NCBI GenBank assembly: GCA_025357635.1
Contig: JANXOV010000160.1
Span: forward strand, 1-46,665
Direction: 5' to 3'
Length of the DNA: 46,665 bases
Source: Pseudomonadota bacterium
GTDB lineage: Bacteria; Pseudomonadota; Gammaproteobacteria; Steroidobacterales; Steroidobacteraceae
The translations under genes and the position numbers were made by a program. Shown piece by piece: positions 27,866 to 37,536 of this stretch. A model generated the notes under the pieces. That model saw only the letters and a list, made by a program, of their open reading frames with translations, was not told the DNA's origin and did not search any database. Position 1 is the first letter of the stretch, and each line of letters starts with the position of its first letter.

Positions 27866-28396
27866 ATGCGTAAGTCTCGAACCAACGATCTGGGAACGGG
27901 GTTGTTTGTGCTTCTGGGGTTTGCCGCGTTTTTCTTTCTGACGACGCAGACCACCAGCAAGGGATTGTCCTTCACCAGCAAGCCTCATTACGACGTCACC
28001 GCCAAATTCGACAATATCGGGGATCTGAAAGTCGGCGCGCCCGTTTCCATGGCGGGCGTGGAAATCGGGCGTGTCGCGACCATCGACTTCGACTCCCAGG
28101 ATTACAAAGCGGTGGTCGTCCTGCGGCTGAACGCCAAGTTTGACAAGATCCCCACCGACAGCGATGCGACGATTTACACGCAGGGATTGCTGGGCGGCAA
28201 GTTCATCGGTGTGACGCCGGGCGGGGCTGAAACTTATTTCAAGAACAATGATCAAATACAGTTCACGCAGTCCGCTTTTCAGCTGGAGAATCTGATCGGG
28301 CAATTTATGGCAAATTTTGGCAAGGACTCCGGCAACAAAGGTTCGGACGCCGCGCCCGCAAGGGACAAGCCGTCCGCCACGGAGAAATCGAAGTGA
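27866..28396 (+). CDS. mlaD: MCE-domain lipid-binding protein MlaD
   Basis: MlaD forms a hexameric ring in the periplasm, anchored by one N-terminal helix, and hands lipid between MlaC and MlaE. The 176-residue protein has the anchor at residues 8-28 and an MCE domain at about 40-118 (YDVTAKFDNIGDLKVGAPVSMAGV). The C-terminal tail is polar and Lys/Ala-rich. ATG at 27866 follows GAAAGGA. It overlaps mlaC by 4 bp. Confidence 0.96.
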   Translation: MRKSRTNDLGTGLFVLLGFAAFFFLTTQTTSKGLSFTSKPHYDVTAKFDNIGDLKVGAPVSMAGVEIGRVATIDFDSQDYKAVVVLRLNAKFDKIPTDSDATIYTQGLLGGKFIGVTPGGAETYFKNNDQIQFTQSAFQLENLIGQFMANFGKDSGNKGSDAAPARDKPSATEKSK

Positions 28397-29034
28397 ATGT
28401 AAAAACGCGATGGGTGAGCTTTGCGATGCTCGTAGGTCTGTGCGCAGTATCCGGCGCCGGTGTCGCCATGGCAGTGGATGCGACGCCGACCGGCCCGCAG
28501 GAGCTGGTGGAGAATTCAGCGAAGAAAATGCTCACGGAGCTGGATGCCAACCGCGCCGTCTATCGCAAGGATTCGGTCAAGTTGGACAATCTGGTCGCAA
28601 CCGTGCTGCTGCCGTATTTCGACAGTGAATATGCGGCCCGACTGGTGTTGGGCCAGCATTGGCGCGTGGCGAACGAGGACCAGCGCAAGCGTTTCGTCGA
28701 TGCCTTCTACCATTCGCTCCTGCGCAGTTACGGCTCGGCGCTGGTGGATTTCACCGCGGACCGCATGACCGTCATGCCATTCCATGGCGATCCGAACGGC
28801 ACGTCGGCCACGGTGCGTACGGAGATCAAGCGCGAAAACGGCACCAAGGTTCCGGTGAACTATTCCCTGCGCAAGACTGACGCGGGTTGGAAAGCGTGGG
28901 ACGTCACGATCGAGGGCATTTCCTACGTCAAGAGTTTCCGAACCGATCTGGGGTCCGAAGTGCAGCAAAAAGGGCTGGATGCCGTGATTCAACGCCTGGA
29001 AGCCGAAGCCAGGTCGCCGGCGTCGTCCAGGTAG
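28393..29034 (+). CDS. mlaC: Periplasmic phospholipid carrier MlaC
   Basis: MlaC shuttles phospholipid across the periplasm between MlaA at the outer membrane and MlaFEDB. The 213-residue protein begins with a signal peptide (hydrophobic 8-24, likely cut after VAMA near residue 27) and carries the MlaC/Ttg2D fold with the conserved YPYFD-like LLPYFDSEYAARLVLG block. Start is GTG in a GTGA overlap with mlaD. Confidence 0.95.
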   Translation: MNVKTRWVSFAMLVGLCAVSGAGVAMAVDATPTGPQELVENSAKKMLTELDANRAVYRKDSVKLDNLVATVLLPYFDSEYAARLVLGQHWRVANEDQRKRFVDAFYHSLLRSYGSALVDFTADRMTVMPFHGDPNGTSATVRTEIKRENGTKVPVNYSLRKTDAGWKAWDVTIEGISYVKSFRTDLGSEVQQKGLDAVIQRLEAEARSPASSR

Positions 29035-29042
29035 GACCTTCA

Positions 29043-29360
29043 GTGACCGGGTTCGAATCGCCACGGTTTGATGTACGGGGGCAGGCTCGCGCTGCGCTTT
29101 CAGGCACGCTGAGTGTTGTGACTGCGGGGCAGTTGTTGTCCGAGGGCGCCCGATCCATCGGCGCCGGCGAGGCACAGTGCATTGATCTGGCGGGCGTGAA
29201 GGGTGCGGATAGCGCCGGTCTTGCCCTGTTGATCGAGTGGCTGAGCGTTGCGAAATCCTCGGGGCACGCGCTGCGGTATGAAAACATTCCCACCCAGCTG
29301 CAGCAGCTGGCAAAGCTGAGCGATGTGGAGGAATTGCTGAGCGGGCAGGCCGCCGCTTAG
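29043..29360 (+). CDS. mlaB: STAS-domain protein MlaB
   Basis: MlaB is the small cytoplasmic STAS subunit that stabilises and activates MlaF. The 105-residue protein has the STAS pattern CIDLAGVKGADSAGLALLIEW (strand, turn with the conserved DSAGL, helix). I selected GTG at 29043 because TAGGA lies about 8 bp upstream and the domain starts here; the frame is open further into mlaC. It is the last gene of the mla run. Confidence 0.9.
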   Translation: MTGFESPRFDVRGQARAALSGTLSVVTAGQLLSEGARSIGAGEAQCIDLAGVKGADSAGLALLIEWLSVAKSSGHALRYENIPTQLQQLAKLSDVEELLSGQAAA

Positions 29361-29370
29361 GAGTGGTTTC

Positions 29371-29387
29371 GAGGCGCTGAGCGCCTC
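29371..29387. terminator. Hairpin between convergent mlaB and mlaA
   Basis: GAGGCGC and GCGCCTC form a perfect 7-bp stem around TGA in the 31-bp gap between mlaB and mlaA. Being symmetric, it could end transcripts from both sides. There is no T-run, so it would be a weak or Rho-assisted terminator. Confidence 0.4.
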
Positions 29388-29391
29388 TGAG

Positions 29392-30159
29392 CTACTGAGG
29401 CTTTGCGGCTCCGCCGTCGGCGTCCTGATCCATTGGCGCGCCCGGATCTTCCAGCGGTTCTTCACTGACTTGCCCGTCGCTGACCTTGTAGGCGCGGTTT
29501 TGCAGGTAGGCGTCGCGAATGAACGCGTACGGATCGAACGCCTTCTGCAGCGTGGGGTCCAGCGGCAGCAATTCATATCGCTTGTGGATCTTGTCCACCA
29601 CCCAATAACTCCAGTGCACCTCTGGGTTCGTGTAGGTCGACGGGTTGGTGAACGAATCCACGACCCGGCTCGGCGCGTCGCGGATATTCGAAGGGCCCAG
29701 AAGCGGCAGCACCAGGTAGGGGCCGGACGGAACGCCCCAGGCGCCGAGCGTCTGTCCGAAATCCTCTTCGTTGTGATCGATGCCCGCTTTGGAGGCCACG
29801 TCAAAAAAACCGCCGATGCCCATGGTGGTATTGAGCAGGAAACGGCCCATGTCAGAAGCGGCCGCGCGCAACTTTCCCTGCAGCATGTCGTTGAGCATCG
29901 TACCGGGCATTTCCAGATTGGCAGTGAAATTGCCGATGCCGGTGCGAACCGCCTGGGGCGTGATGGCGCGATAGCCTTTCGCGACCGGCTTGGCGACGCT
30001 CCGGTCCAGCACATCGTTGAATCGATGGGTGCCGCGATTGAATCGCTCGTAAGGGTCCTTCGGCGAATGCGTCAATTGCGCAGGATTGGCAGCGCAACCC
30101 GCAAGCCACGCGCTCAGTGTCATTCCGACTGCGGCACGCGCCGCTCTGATCAATCGCAT
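29392..30159 (-). CDS. mlaA: Outer-membrane lipoprotein MlaA (VacJ)
   Basis: MlaA removes misplaced phospholipid from the outer leaflet of the outer membrane and gives it to MlaC. The 255-residue protein has a lipobox LAGC with the lipidated C22, then the VacJ domain with PYERFNRGTHRFND and the GWGVPxGPYLVLPLLGPS-type block. The tail after about residue 225 is acidic and disordered-looking. It lies opposite mlaFEDCB, so all Mla parts are within 4 kb; it is also 45 bp downstream of the BepA-like gene on the same strand. Confidence 0.95.
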   Translation of the reverse strand: MRLIRAARAAVGMTLSAWLAGCAANPAQLTHSPKDPYERFNRGTHRFNDVLDRSVAKPVAKGYRAITPQAVRTGIGNFTANLEMPGTMLNDMLQGKLRAAASDMGRFLLNTTMGIGGFFDVASKAGIDHNEEDFGQTLGAWGVPSGPYLVLPLLGPSNIRDAPSRVVDSFTNPSTYTNPEVHWSYWVVDKIHKRYELLPLDPTLQKAFDPYAFIRDAYLQNRAYKVSDGQVSEEPLEDPGAPMDQDADGGAAKPQ

Positions 30160-30204
30160 TCTGTCAGGTCTCCCGGCGATGCTGTTCGCCCGGCAGGTAG
30201 TGTA

Positions 30205-31749
30205 TCAATTTGACCGGGGACCTCGCCCCGAATCATTTCCGCCGCGCTCGCCGCCGCGCTCGCCGCCGCGCTCGCCCGCGTCGGAACCACGCCGCTCCTT
30301 GGGCAGCGCGGCGCGGATTTCTTCGAGCCGCGCGCTGAATCGGGCACGCTGAATGGCGTTCGTGCCGGGCAGCCCGAGGGCCAGCTGCAACTGATTCGAG
30401 GCCATCATCAGTTCGCCGCTCATGATGTAAAACTCGGACATGTAGTAGTAGGAATCCGCAATGTCACCTGCAGCGTTGGCGGCGTTGGCGATGAGCCGCG
30501 CCTGATCCGGCGTGGGTTCAACCACGTTGAACAGATCCAATAGTACGGTGTGGGCCTGTTTGTTGTCGCCAGCGCGCATCAACGTCTCGGCCAGCCGGAT
30601 CGTGAGGGGAACATTGCGTGGAAACAGCCTCAGTGATTCTTGCAGCTGCGCCTTGGATTCCTTGATCTGGCCATCGATCAGCAGCGCCTGGCCCAGTGCG
30701 CCGTAGTACTGCGTCACCTTGGGGTGCTCGGCGATCAGCGCCTTGAGATCGGCAATTGCCGCATCGGCATTGCCCATGGCGATTTTCGCCACCGCACTGC
30801 CGTAGCGCTGCTCAGGACTGGTGCCGCTGCCGTTTTTCACCAGGCCGGCGTAATAGCTTTGCGCAGCTTCCGGCGATCCGACCAGCGTGCGCAGGCGCTC
30901 ACGCGTCAGGCCGTAGCTTTGCGAGTCGGTGTTGCGTATGCGTCCGATCTGTTCGGCGCGGTTGCGCGATTCGGCGACGCGGTTGGCTGTGACGGGGTGA
31001 TTTTGCAGGAACTCGAAACTGTTGTATGCCGGATTGCCCTCGGTGTGGCCGATGGTTTCGAAAAAGCTGGCCATGCCCAGCGGATCGAAGTCCGCCGCGG
31101 CCATGGTGCCGATGCCGATGCGGTCCGCCTCGTACTCATTGGCTCGCGAGTAGTTCAGCTGATGCTGGATGGCTGCGCCCTGGGCGGCGACAATGGCCCC
31201 CTGCATGGCATCCGGCGAGCCGCGTCCGGCGGTAGCGCCCAACAAGATCGCCGCCAGCATGGCGGCCGTGGAGACGAGGCTGGCATGGGACTGATCCACG
31301 AGACTGCGGGCCAGGTGGCGTTGTGTGACGTGCGCGGTTTCGTGCGCCAGCACGCCGGCCAGTTCATTTTCGTTGCGGGTCGCCAGCAGCAGACCGCTGT
31401 GGACGGCGATGAATCCACCGGGCAGGGCGAAGGCATTGATCGAGGAGTCGCGCACGACGAAGTAATAAAAATGATGAGCGCCTTCGTCGGCGCGGCTGGA
31501 TATGCGGTGACCGATGGATTGGATGTACTCGCTGACTTCCGGGTCTTCCAAGATCTGGCCGGAATCGCGCATGCCGCGCACGACCATGAGCCCGACGCGA
31601 TACTCTTCATCGAGCGACACGGCGGCATTGGCTGCGCTGCCCATTTCCGGCAGATCCTGCTCGGCCGCGGCCGCCAGGAACGAACTACCCGTCAAGGCGC
31701 CCAGAAGCGCGAAGGTCAGCAGCCCCGTCAGCCTTGGGGATAGTCTCAT
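30205..31749 (-). CDS. BepA-like periplasmic M48 metalloprotease with TPR repeats
   Basis: BepA (YfgC) acts as chaperone and protease for LptD and BamA assembly at the outer membrane. The 514-residue protein has a signal peptide (residues 1-29), the M48 zinc site H136-E-T-A-H140 with E205 as third ligand (EYEAD), a candidate regulatory histidine H251 (NHP), and TPR-like helical repeats from about 300. The C-terminus carries a GERG-type repeat from a 12-bp DNA repeat. The ATG at 31749 has GGAGGG upstream and is preferred to the TTG one codon before. Confidence 0.92.
   Translation of the reverse strand: MRLSPRLTGLLTFALLGALTGSSFLAAAAEQDLPEMGSAANAAVSLDEEYRVGLMVVRGMRDSGQILEDPEVSEYIQSIGHRISSRADEGAHHFYYFVVRDSSINAFALPGGFIAVHSGLLLATRNENELAGVLAHETAHVTQRHLARSLVDQSHASLVSTAAMLAAILLGATAGRGSPDAMQGAIVAAQGAAIQHQLNYSRANEYEADRIGIGTMAAADFDPLGMASFFETIGHTEGNPAYNSFEFLQNHPVTANRVAESRNRAEQIGRIRNTDSQSYGLTRERLRTLVGSPEAAQSYYAGLVKNGSGTSPEQRYGSAVAKIAMGNADAAIADLKALIAEHPKVTQYYGALGQALLIDGQIKESKAQLQESLRLFPRNVPLTIRLAETLMRAGDNKQAHTVLLDLFNVVEPTPDQARLIANAANAAGDIADSYYYMSEFYIMSGELMMASNQLQLALGLPGTNAIQRARFSARLEEIRAALPKERRGSDAGERGGERGGERGGNDSGRGPRSN
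30241..30276. repeat. Three perfect copies of a 12-bp tandem repeat
   Basis: The unit GCCGCGCTCGCC occurs three times head to tail, within the 3' end of the BepA-like gene. It encodes repeated Gly-Glu-Arg-Gly. Slippage by whole units would keep the reading frame and only vary the tail length. Confidence 0.9.
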
Positions 31750-31814
31750 CAACCCTCCTATATCAGCTTTTGGACTGCGCCGCGGCCGCGTAAGTTCGCG
31801 CTCTGCGGCGATAT

Positions 31815-33236
31815 TTACAGCACGTCGGAGGCGTGGTCGGCCAGGCGCGAACGCTCGCCACGCATCAACGTGATGTGTCCGGAGTGGCCCCAGCCCTTGA
31901 AACGCGTCACCACGAAAGTGAGCCCGGAGGTGGTCTCGGTCAGATAGGGCGTATCGATCTGCGCGATATTGCCCAGGCAGATCATCTTCGTGCCCGGTCC
32001 GGCGCGCGTGACAATGGCTCGCATCTGCTTGGGAGTGAGGTTTTGCGCCTCATCGACGATGATGAATCGGTTCAGGAAAGTGCGGCCGCGCATGAAGTTC
32101 AAGGAGCGGATTTTGATGCGATGGCGCAGCAGGTCGTTGGTGGCCGCGCGTCCCCAGGCGCCACCGGGTTGTCCCTGCGTCAGAACCTCCAGGTTGTCCA
32201 TCAATGCGCCCATCCAGGGTTCCATTTTCTCCTCCTCGGTGCCGGGGAGGAAACCGATATCCTCGCCGAGGGGTATGGTGACCCGCGTCATGATGATTTC
32301 GCTGAAACGATTGTGATCCAGCGTTTGCGCAAGGCCGGCTGCCAGACTGAGCAGCGTCTTGCCGGTGCCCGCGGGGCCCAGGATGGTGACGAAATCGATT
32401 TCCGGATCCATGAGCAGATTCAGTGCCAGATTCTGCTCGCGGTTGCGCGCCGTGACGCCCCAGACATTGTTTCGCTCGGTACGATAGTCCACGGTCAATT
32501 CGAGCACGGCCGCGTCGTTTTCCAGCGTCCGCACGATGGCTTCGACGCCGTTCTCGGCCGGGTCAAAGATGAACTGATTGGTCTGCCATTCGTGCACCAG
32601 CGGGCCGCGCACGCGATAAAACGTGCGGCTCTGCTGCTTCCACGACTCCATGTTCTTGCCGTGTTTGTGCCAGAAGTGCTCCGGCACCGACTGCACACCC
32701 GTGGGCAGCAGGTCCGCATCCTCGATGGTCTTGTCGCTGAAATAGTCTTCTGCGTGAATCCCCAGGATCGCCGCCTTGATGCGCAGATTGATGTCTTTGG
32801 AAACCAGCGTGACGCGCGCCGCACGGATCTCCTGCTTGAGCGCCAGCGTCGTGGCCAGAATGGCGTTGTCAGCGCCATGGCCCGGCAGGCTGTCCGGCAG
32901 CACCGATTCGTGCAGCCGCGTCTGAAAAAACAGACGCCCCGCGGGCGCGCGCTTGCCGTGATTGAGGCCGGTATTGGGCAGCGGCAGGCCGGCGTCGATC
33001 TGCTCCTTGGTTGCGTCGCGCATGATCTCATCGAGGAAACGGCTCACCTGCCGCACGTTTCGCGCCGGTTCCGACAGGCCCTTCTTGCCCGCGTCTAGCT
33101 CCTCGAGCACGATCATGGGGATGAATACGTCGTGTTCTTCGAACCGGAAAATGGCGGTCGGGTCGTGCATCAGCACGTTGGTATCCAGGACGAATATCCG
33201 CCGGGATTGTTTGGATGGGCGCGTTTTCACGGTCAT
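31815..33236 (-). CDS. PIN domain-PhoH ATPase fusion protein
   Basis: A 473-residue protein joining an N-terminal PIN nuclease domain (about residues 12-150, with acidic residues D18, E45/E46, D123 and D148) to a C-terminal PhoH-type P-loop ATPase (Walker A GPAGTGKT at 287-294, Walker B FIIVDEAQN at 391-399). Mycobacterial PhoH2 of this layout is an RNA helicase and ribonuclease; that activity is inferred here. I took the ATG at 33236, since the frame upstream overlaps bcp. It is on the same strand as bcp and gcvR, 26 bp after bcp. Confidence 0.92.
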   Translation of the reverse strand: MTVKTRPSKQSRRIFVLDTNVLMHDPTAIFRFEEHDVFIPMIVLEELDAGKKGLSEPARNVRQVSRFLDEIMRDATKEQIDAGLPLPNTGLNHGKRAPAGRLFFQTRLHESVLPDSLPGHGADNAILATTLALKQEIRAARVTLVSKDINLRIKAAILGIHAEDYFSDKTIEDADLLPTGVQSVPEHFWHKHGKNMESWKQQSRTFYRVRGPLVHEWQTNQFIFDPAENGVEAIVRTLENDAAVLELTVDYRTERNNVWGVTARNREQNLALNLLMDPEIDFVTILGPAGTGKTLLSLAAGLAQTLDHNRFSEIIMTRVTIPLGEDIGFLPGTEEEKMEPWMGALMDNLEVLTQGQPGGAWGRAATNDLLRHRIKIRSLNFMRGRTFLNRFIIVDEAQNLTPKQMRAIVTRAGPGTKMICLGNIAQIDTPYLTETTSGLTFVVTRFKGWGHSGHITLMRGERSRLADHASDVL

Positions 33237-33262
33237 GGGGTGGCCGGCGGTGCGGTCGCGCG

Positions 33263-33727
33263 CTACAGCGCCTTGAGCGCCGCAAGCACGGCGTCGGCGT
33301 GGGCCGCAACCTTGACCTTGCGCCATTGCTCGCGCAACACGCCCTTGCCGTCGATCAGAAAGGTGCTGCGTTCGATGCCCATGTATTTTTTTCCATACAT
33401 GCTCTTTTCCTGGATGACATCGTAAAGCTTGCACACGGCACGGTCCGCATCGCTCAGCAGTTCAAAAGGAAATGCAAACTTTTCCTTGAAGTTCTGATGC
33501 GCTTTGATCGAGTCGGCCGAGATTCCGACGATGACCGCCTTGGCCTTCTTGAACTGAGGTTGCAGGGCTGCAAACTGTTTGCCTTCGTCGGTGCAGCCGG
33601 GCGTGTTGTCCTTGGGGTAAAAATAGATGACCACCGCGTTGCCTGTCTGCTCCTTCAATGACCAGTCCCCGCCCGTGCCGGGAAGCGTGAACAGGGGGGC
33701 TTTGTTGCCTGATTTGACTGTAGGCAT
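33263..33727 (-). CDS. bcp: Peroxiredoxin of the Bcp/PrxQ family
   Basis: A 154-residue thioredoxin-dependent peroxidase reducing hydrogen peroxide and organic hydroperoxides. The peroxidatic cysteine is C45 in NTPGCTDEG. The resolving cysteine found five residues later in E. coli Bcp is replaced by K50; the only other cysteine is C99. It may therefore act as a 1-Cys enzyme or resolve through C99. The ATG at 33727 gives MPTVKSGNKAPLF. It follows gcvR by 8 bp as in E. coli. Confidence 0.95.
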   Translation of the reverse strand: MPTVKSGNKAPLFTLPGTGGDWSLKEQTGNAVVIYFYPKDNTPGCTDEGKQFAALQPQFKKAKAVIVGISADSIKAHQNFKEKFAFPFELLSDADRAVCKLYDVIQEKSMYGKKYMGIERSTFLIDGKGVLREQWRKVKVAAHADAVLAALKAL

Positions 33728-33735
33728 GAGCGGGC

Positions 33736-34266
33736 TCAGTTCTTGTAGGGTTCGAAAATGGCGTCCAGATTCAGATGGTCGCAAAAATCCATGAATTCTT
33801 CGCGCAGCACGCCGATGTGTACGCGGCTTGGCGTGTTGACGATCATCTGCACCGAAAACATCGGCGCCCCTGTATGGGCGGCCGCATAGGAACGGGTCGA
33901 TAACTCCGCGATCTCGATGCCGCGCTGCGAAAAGAAGCCCGACAAACCCGAAACGATGCCCATTTGATCCAGGCACACGACGTCGACGGAGTAGGGCAGC
34001 ATGTCGTTGCGGGCGGCACGCGCTTCCGTGCGGCGCAGCTGGATGTTCATGCCGCTCGCATCCGCCAGTTTCTTGAATTCCCCCTCCAATTTGGCCAGCG
34101 TGTGCCAGTTGCCGGTGACCAGCAGCAGCATGGCAAACTCGCTGCCCAACGCCGTCATGCGGCTTTCGCTGATGCTGCCGCCGCAATCGGCAACCGCCTT
34201 GGAAAGGTCATGGACCATGCCCACCCGGTCGCTGCCGACGGCGGAAATCACGATATGTTGTTTCAT
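33736..34266 (-). CDS. gcvR: ACT-domain regulator of the GcvR family
   Basis: A 176-residue protein with two ACT domains (about 3-75 and 93-170), the GcvR layout. E. coli GcvR binds GcvA to repress the glycine cleavage operon when glycine is low. The ATG at 34266 gives MKQHIVISAVGSDRVGMV; a longer frame to 34338 lacks support. It diverges from dapA and precedes bcp, the E. coli order. Whether the target is the glycine cleavage operon cannot be seen here. Confidence 0.88.
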   Translation of the reverse strand: MKQHIVISAVGSDRVGMVHDLSKAVADCGGSISESRMTALGSEFAMLLLVTGNWHTLAKLEGEFKKLADASGMNIQLRRTEARAARNDMLPYSVDVVCLDQMGIVSGLSGFFSQRGIEIAELSTRSYAAAHTGAPMFSVQMIVNTPSRVHIGVLREEFMDFCDHLNLDAIFEPYKN

Positions 34267-34287
34267 TGCTGCGAAGTTTACACAAGG

Positions 34288-34315
34288 TTCGCACCGCCCG
34301 CGCGAAGGGTATAGT
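34288..34315 (+). promoter_or_regulatory. Candidate dapA promoter
   Basis: TTCGCA (34288-34293, 4/6) and TATAGT (34310-34315, 5/6) are 16 bp apart in the 114-bp gap between gcvR and dapA. A start near 34322 leaves a leader of about 60 nt with CAGGAAAA before the ATG. No lysine riboswitch-like structure was recognised in so short a leader. Confidence 0.4.
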
Positions 34316-34380
34316 GCGGCGCGCTTGCCTTCTGGCATCGCTCACATCTAAGGTAGCGATCTCTCATACAGGAAAATTGC

Positions 34381-35274
34381 ATGTTTTCTGGAAGCATGGT
34401 CGCGATCGTGACCCCCATGAACGACGACGGCAGCATTGACTGGCCGGCGTGGGACCGCTTACTGGACTTTCACCTCGAATCAGGTACCCATGCGATCGTC
34501 GTGGCCGGCACGACCGGAGAGTCTCCCGCGCTGCTGCAGTCCGAGGTTGTCGAACTTACGCGCCGGGCGGTGGCCCATTGCCGAGGCCGGATGCAAGTTA
34601 TTGTCGGCGCCGGCACGCACGCCACCGCATCCACCCTCGAGCGGGTGGGCTCCCTGTCCGCGTTGAACGTCGACGGCGTGCTGGTCGTGACCCCGTATTA
34701 CAATAAGCCGCCGCAGGAGGGCCTGTACCGGCACTTCATGGCTGCCGCGGATGTATCCAAGGCCCCCGTCATTCTCTACAACGTGCCTTCGCGCACGGCG
34801 GTGGACCTGCTGCCGGCCACGGTGGCGAGGCTGGCGGCGCACCCACGGATCGTGGCCCTCAAGGAAGCCTCCGGAACCAGCGCGCGTGCGCGCGAGCTGC
34901 TGGCGGCTTGCCCGGGGGATTTTGCCCTGCTTTCCGGTGACGATGCCACCAATATGGAGCTGATGAGCCTGGGAGCCAGAGGCTGCATTTCGGTTACCGC
35001 CAACGTGGCACCGCGCCAGATGCGCGAGGCCTGCGCGGCGGCGCTGACAGGGGATTTCGCACGCGCCCGGCAAATCGATGCGACGCTGCAGGCGCTGCAT
35101 CGCGACCTGTTCGTCGAGGCCAATCCCATCCCTGTCAAGTGGGCGGTCGCCCATTTGGGGCTGATCGGGAACGCAATCCGATTGCCACTGGTCGAACTGT
35201 CGGCCGTGCATCGTGATACGGTGCGCCGCGCCATGCAATTGGCGGGCTTAAAATTGGAAGGGCAAGCGGCATGA
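34381..35274 (+). CDS. dapA: 4-hydroxy-tetrahydrodipicolinate synthase
   Basis: DapA condenses pyruvate with aspartate semialdehyde, the first step of the lysine/diaminopimelate branch. The 297-residue protein keeps every active-site residue at the E. coli position: T44, T45, Y133, R138 and Schiff-base K161. Start ATG at 34381 with AGGA about 8 bp upstream. The following small lipoprotein gene overlaps its stop by 4 bp, recalling dapA-bamC of E. coli. Confidence 0.97.
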   Translation: MFSGSMVAIVTPMNDDGSIDWPAWDRLLDFHLESGTHAIVVAGTTGESPALLQSEVVELTRRAVAHCRGRMQVIVGAGTHATASTLERVGSLSALNVDGVLVVTPYYNKPPQEGLYRHFMAAADVSKAPVILYNVPSRTAVDLLPATVARLAAHPRIVALKEASGTSARARELLAACPGDFALLSGDDATNMELMSLGARGCISVTANVAPRQMREACAAALTGDFARARQIDATLQALHRDLFVEANPIPVKWAVAHLGLIGNAIRLPLVELSAVHRDTVRRAMQLAGLKLEGQAA

Positions 35275-35558
35275 ATCTGACTCGTATGATTGTTCTCTCA
35301 GCGCTGTTGGCGGCAGCGAGCGGGTGTCATTACCTGCGTGGCAAGACTGGCTGCCATGCCGACCAGGAATATCGGCAGGCGCAACAATTGCCTGCGCTGA
35401 AGGTGCCGGCCGGCCTGGATGCCGCCAATACGACCACCGCACTTGTCATTCCCACCGTCAACTCAGACATACCGCCGCGAGGCCCGCGCGATGCTTGTTT
35501 GGAAGATCCGCCCAAATACAAGCCCTCCACGCCGAATAAACCGCTTCCTCAGTCCTGA
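35271..35558 (+). CDS. Small lipoprotein, possibly a shortened BamC
   Basis: A 95-residue protein with a signal peptide ending in a lipobox AASGC (lipid cysteine C19). The mature part contains QEYRQAQQLPALKVPAGLD, which resembles the unstructured N-terminal segment of BamC that docks on BamD, but both globular domains of BamC are absent. Starting in an ATGA overlap after dapA is also the bamC position. A BamC remnant or minimal form is therefore inferred. The cysteines at C27 and near residue 81 are unexplained. The lipoprotein call is firm; the BamC link is tentative. Confidence 0.75.
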   Translation: MNLTRMIVLSALLAAASGCHYLRGKTGCHADQEYRQAQQLPALKVPAGLDAANTTTALVIPTVNSDIPPRGPRDACLEDPPKYKPSTPNKPLPQS

Positions 35559-35574
35559 CAGGCGCGATTTATTC

Positions 35575-35593
35575 CGGCGCTTCAATTGCGCCG
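35575..35593. terminator. Weak hairpin after the dapA-lipoprotein unit
   Basis: CGGCGC and GCGCCG form a 6-bp stem around TTCAATT, 17 bp after the lipoprotein stop and before tRNA-Ser. No T-run follows, so it is only a possible terminator. Confidence 0.3.
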
Positions 35594-35660
35594 CATGTTG
35601 CCCATACGGTACCCTTGCGCCCGCGTAAGTCTAAGTGGGCGCTCAGATGGGCGGTCCGAC

Positions 35661-35752
35661 GGAGAGGTGGCCGAGTGGTCGAAGGCGCTCGCCTGGAAAG
35701 TGAGTAACATCCCAAAAGGTGTTCGAGGGTTCGAATCCCTCCCTCTCCGCCA
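35661..35752 (+). tRNA. tRNA-Ser (anticodon GGA)
   Basis: A complete class II tRNA of 92 nt including an encoded CCA end. The acceptor arm GGAGAGG pairs with CCTCTCC; the anticodon loop CTGGAAA puts GGA at 35695-35697, reading UCC and UCU; the long variable arm of serine tRNAs follows; the T arm GAGGG/CCCTC encloses TTCGAAT. It lies 18 bp upstream of the 4.5S RNA gene. Confidence 0.95.
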
Positions 35753-35770
35753 TATTGATCCTTGGTCCAT

Positions 35771-35884
35771 GGTGGCTCGCGGTCGCAGCTTCGCGACGAT
35801 CAACCACGAACCCCGTCAGGCCCGGAAGGGAGCAGCGGTAGCGGATTTGATCGGGCGCCGGAGTCAAAGCGGTCGCGGGCCGCC
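35771..35884 (+). ncRNA. ffs: Signal recognition particle 4.5S RNA
   Basis: The RNA of the bacterial SRP that binds the Ffh M domain. The conserved apical part is plain: GTCAGGCCCGGAAGGGAGCAG at 35814-35834, with the GGAA tetraloop and the asymmetric loop contacted by Ffh. The outer ends GGTGGCTCGCG and CGCGGGCCGCC pair throughout, with two G-U pairs, which sets the limits at 114 nt, the E. coli length. TCCTTT follows. It is upstream of dnaX and close behind tRNA-Ser, so it may come from a common precursor. Confidence 0.9.
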
Positions 35885-35935
35885 TCCTTTCGAGTGCGCG
35901 ATTCCCGCATTGGCGTTAGGTTAAGATCACTGCCT

Positions 35936-37519
<1,584 letters not shown>

Positions 37520-37536
37520 AAGGCAGGAGGTTCGTC

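Noticed and set aside
30241-30276. CRISPR-like or mobile repeat
   Set aside because: Repeats are head to tail with no spacers, and code for a low-complexity tail.
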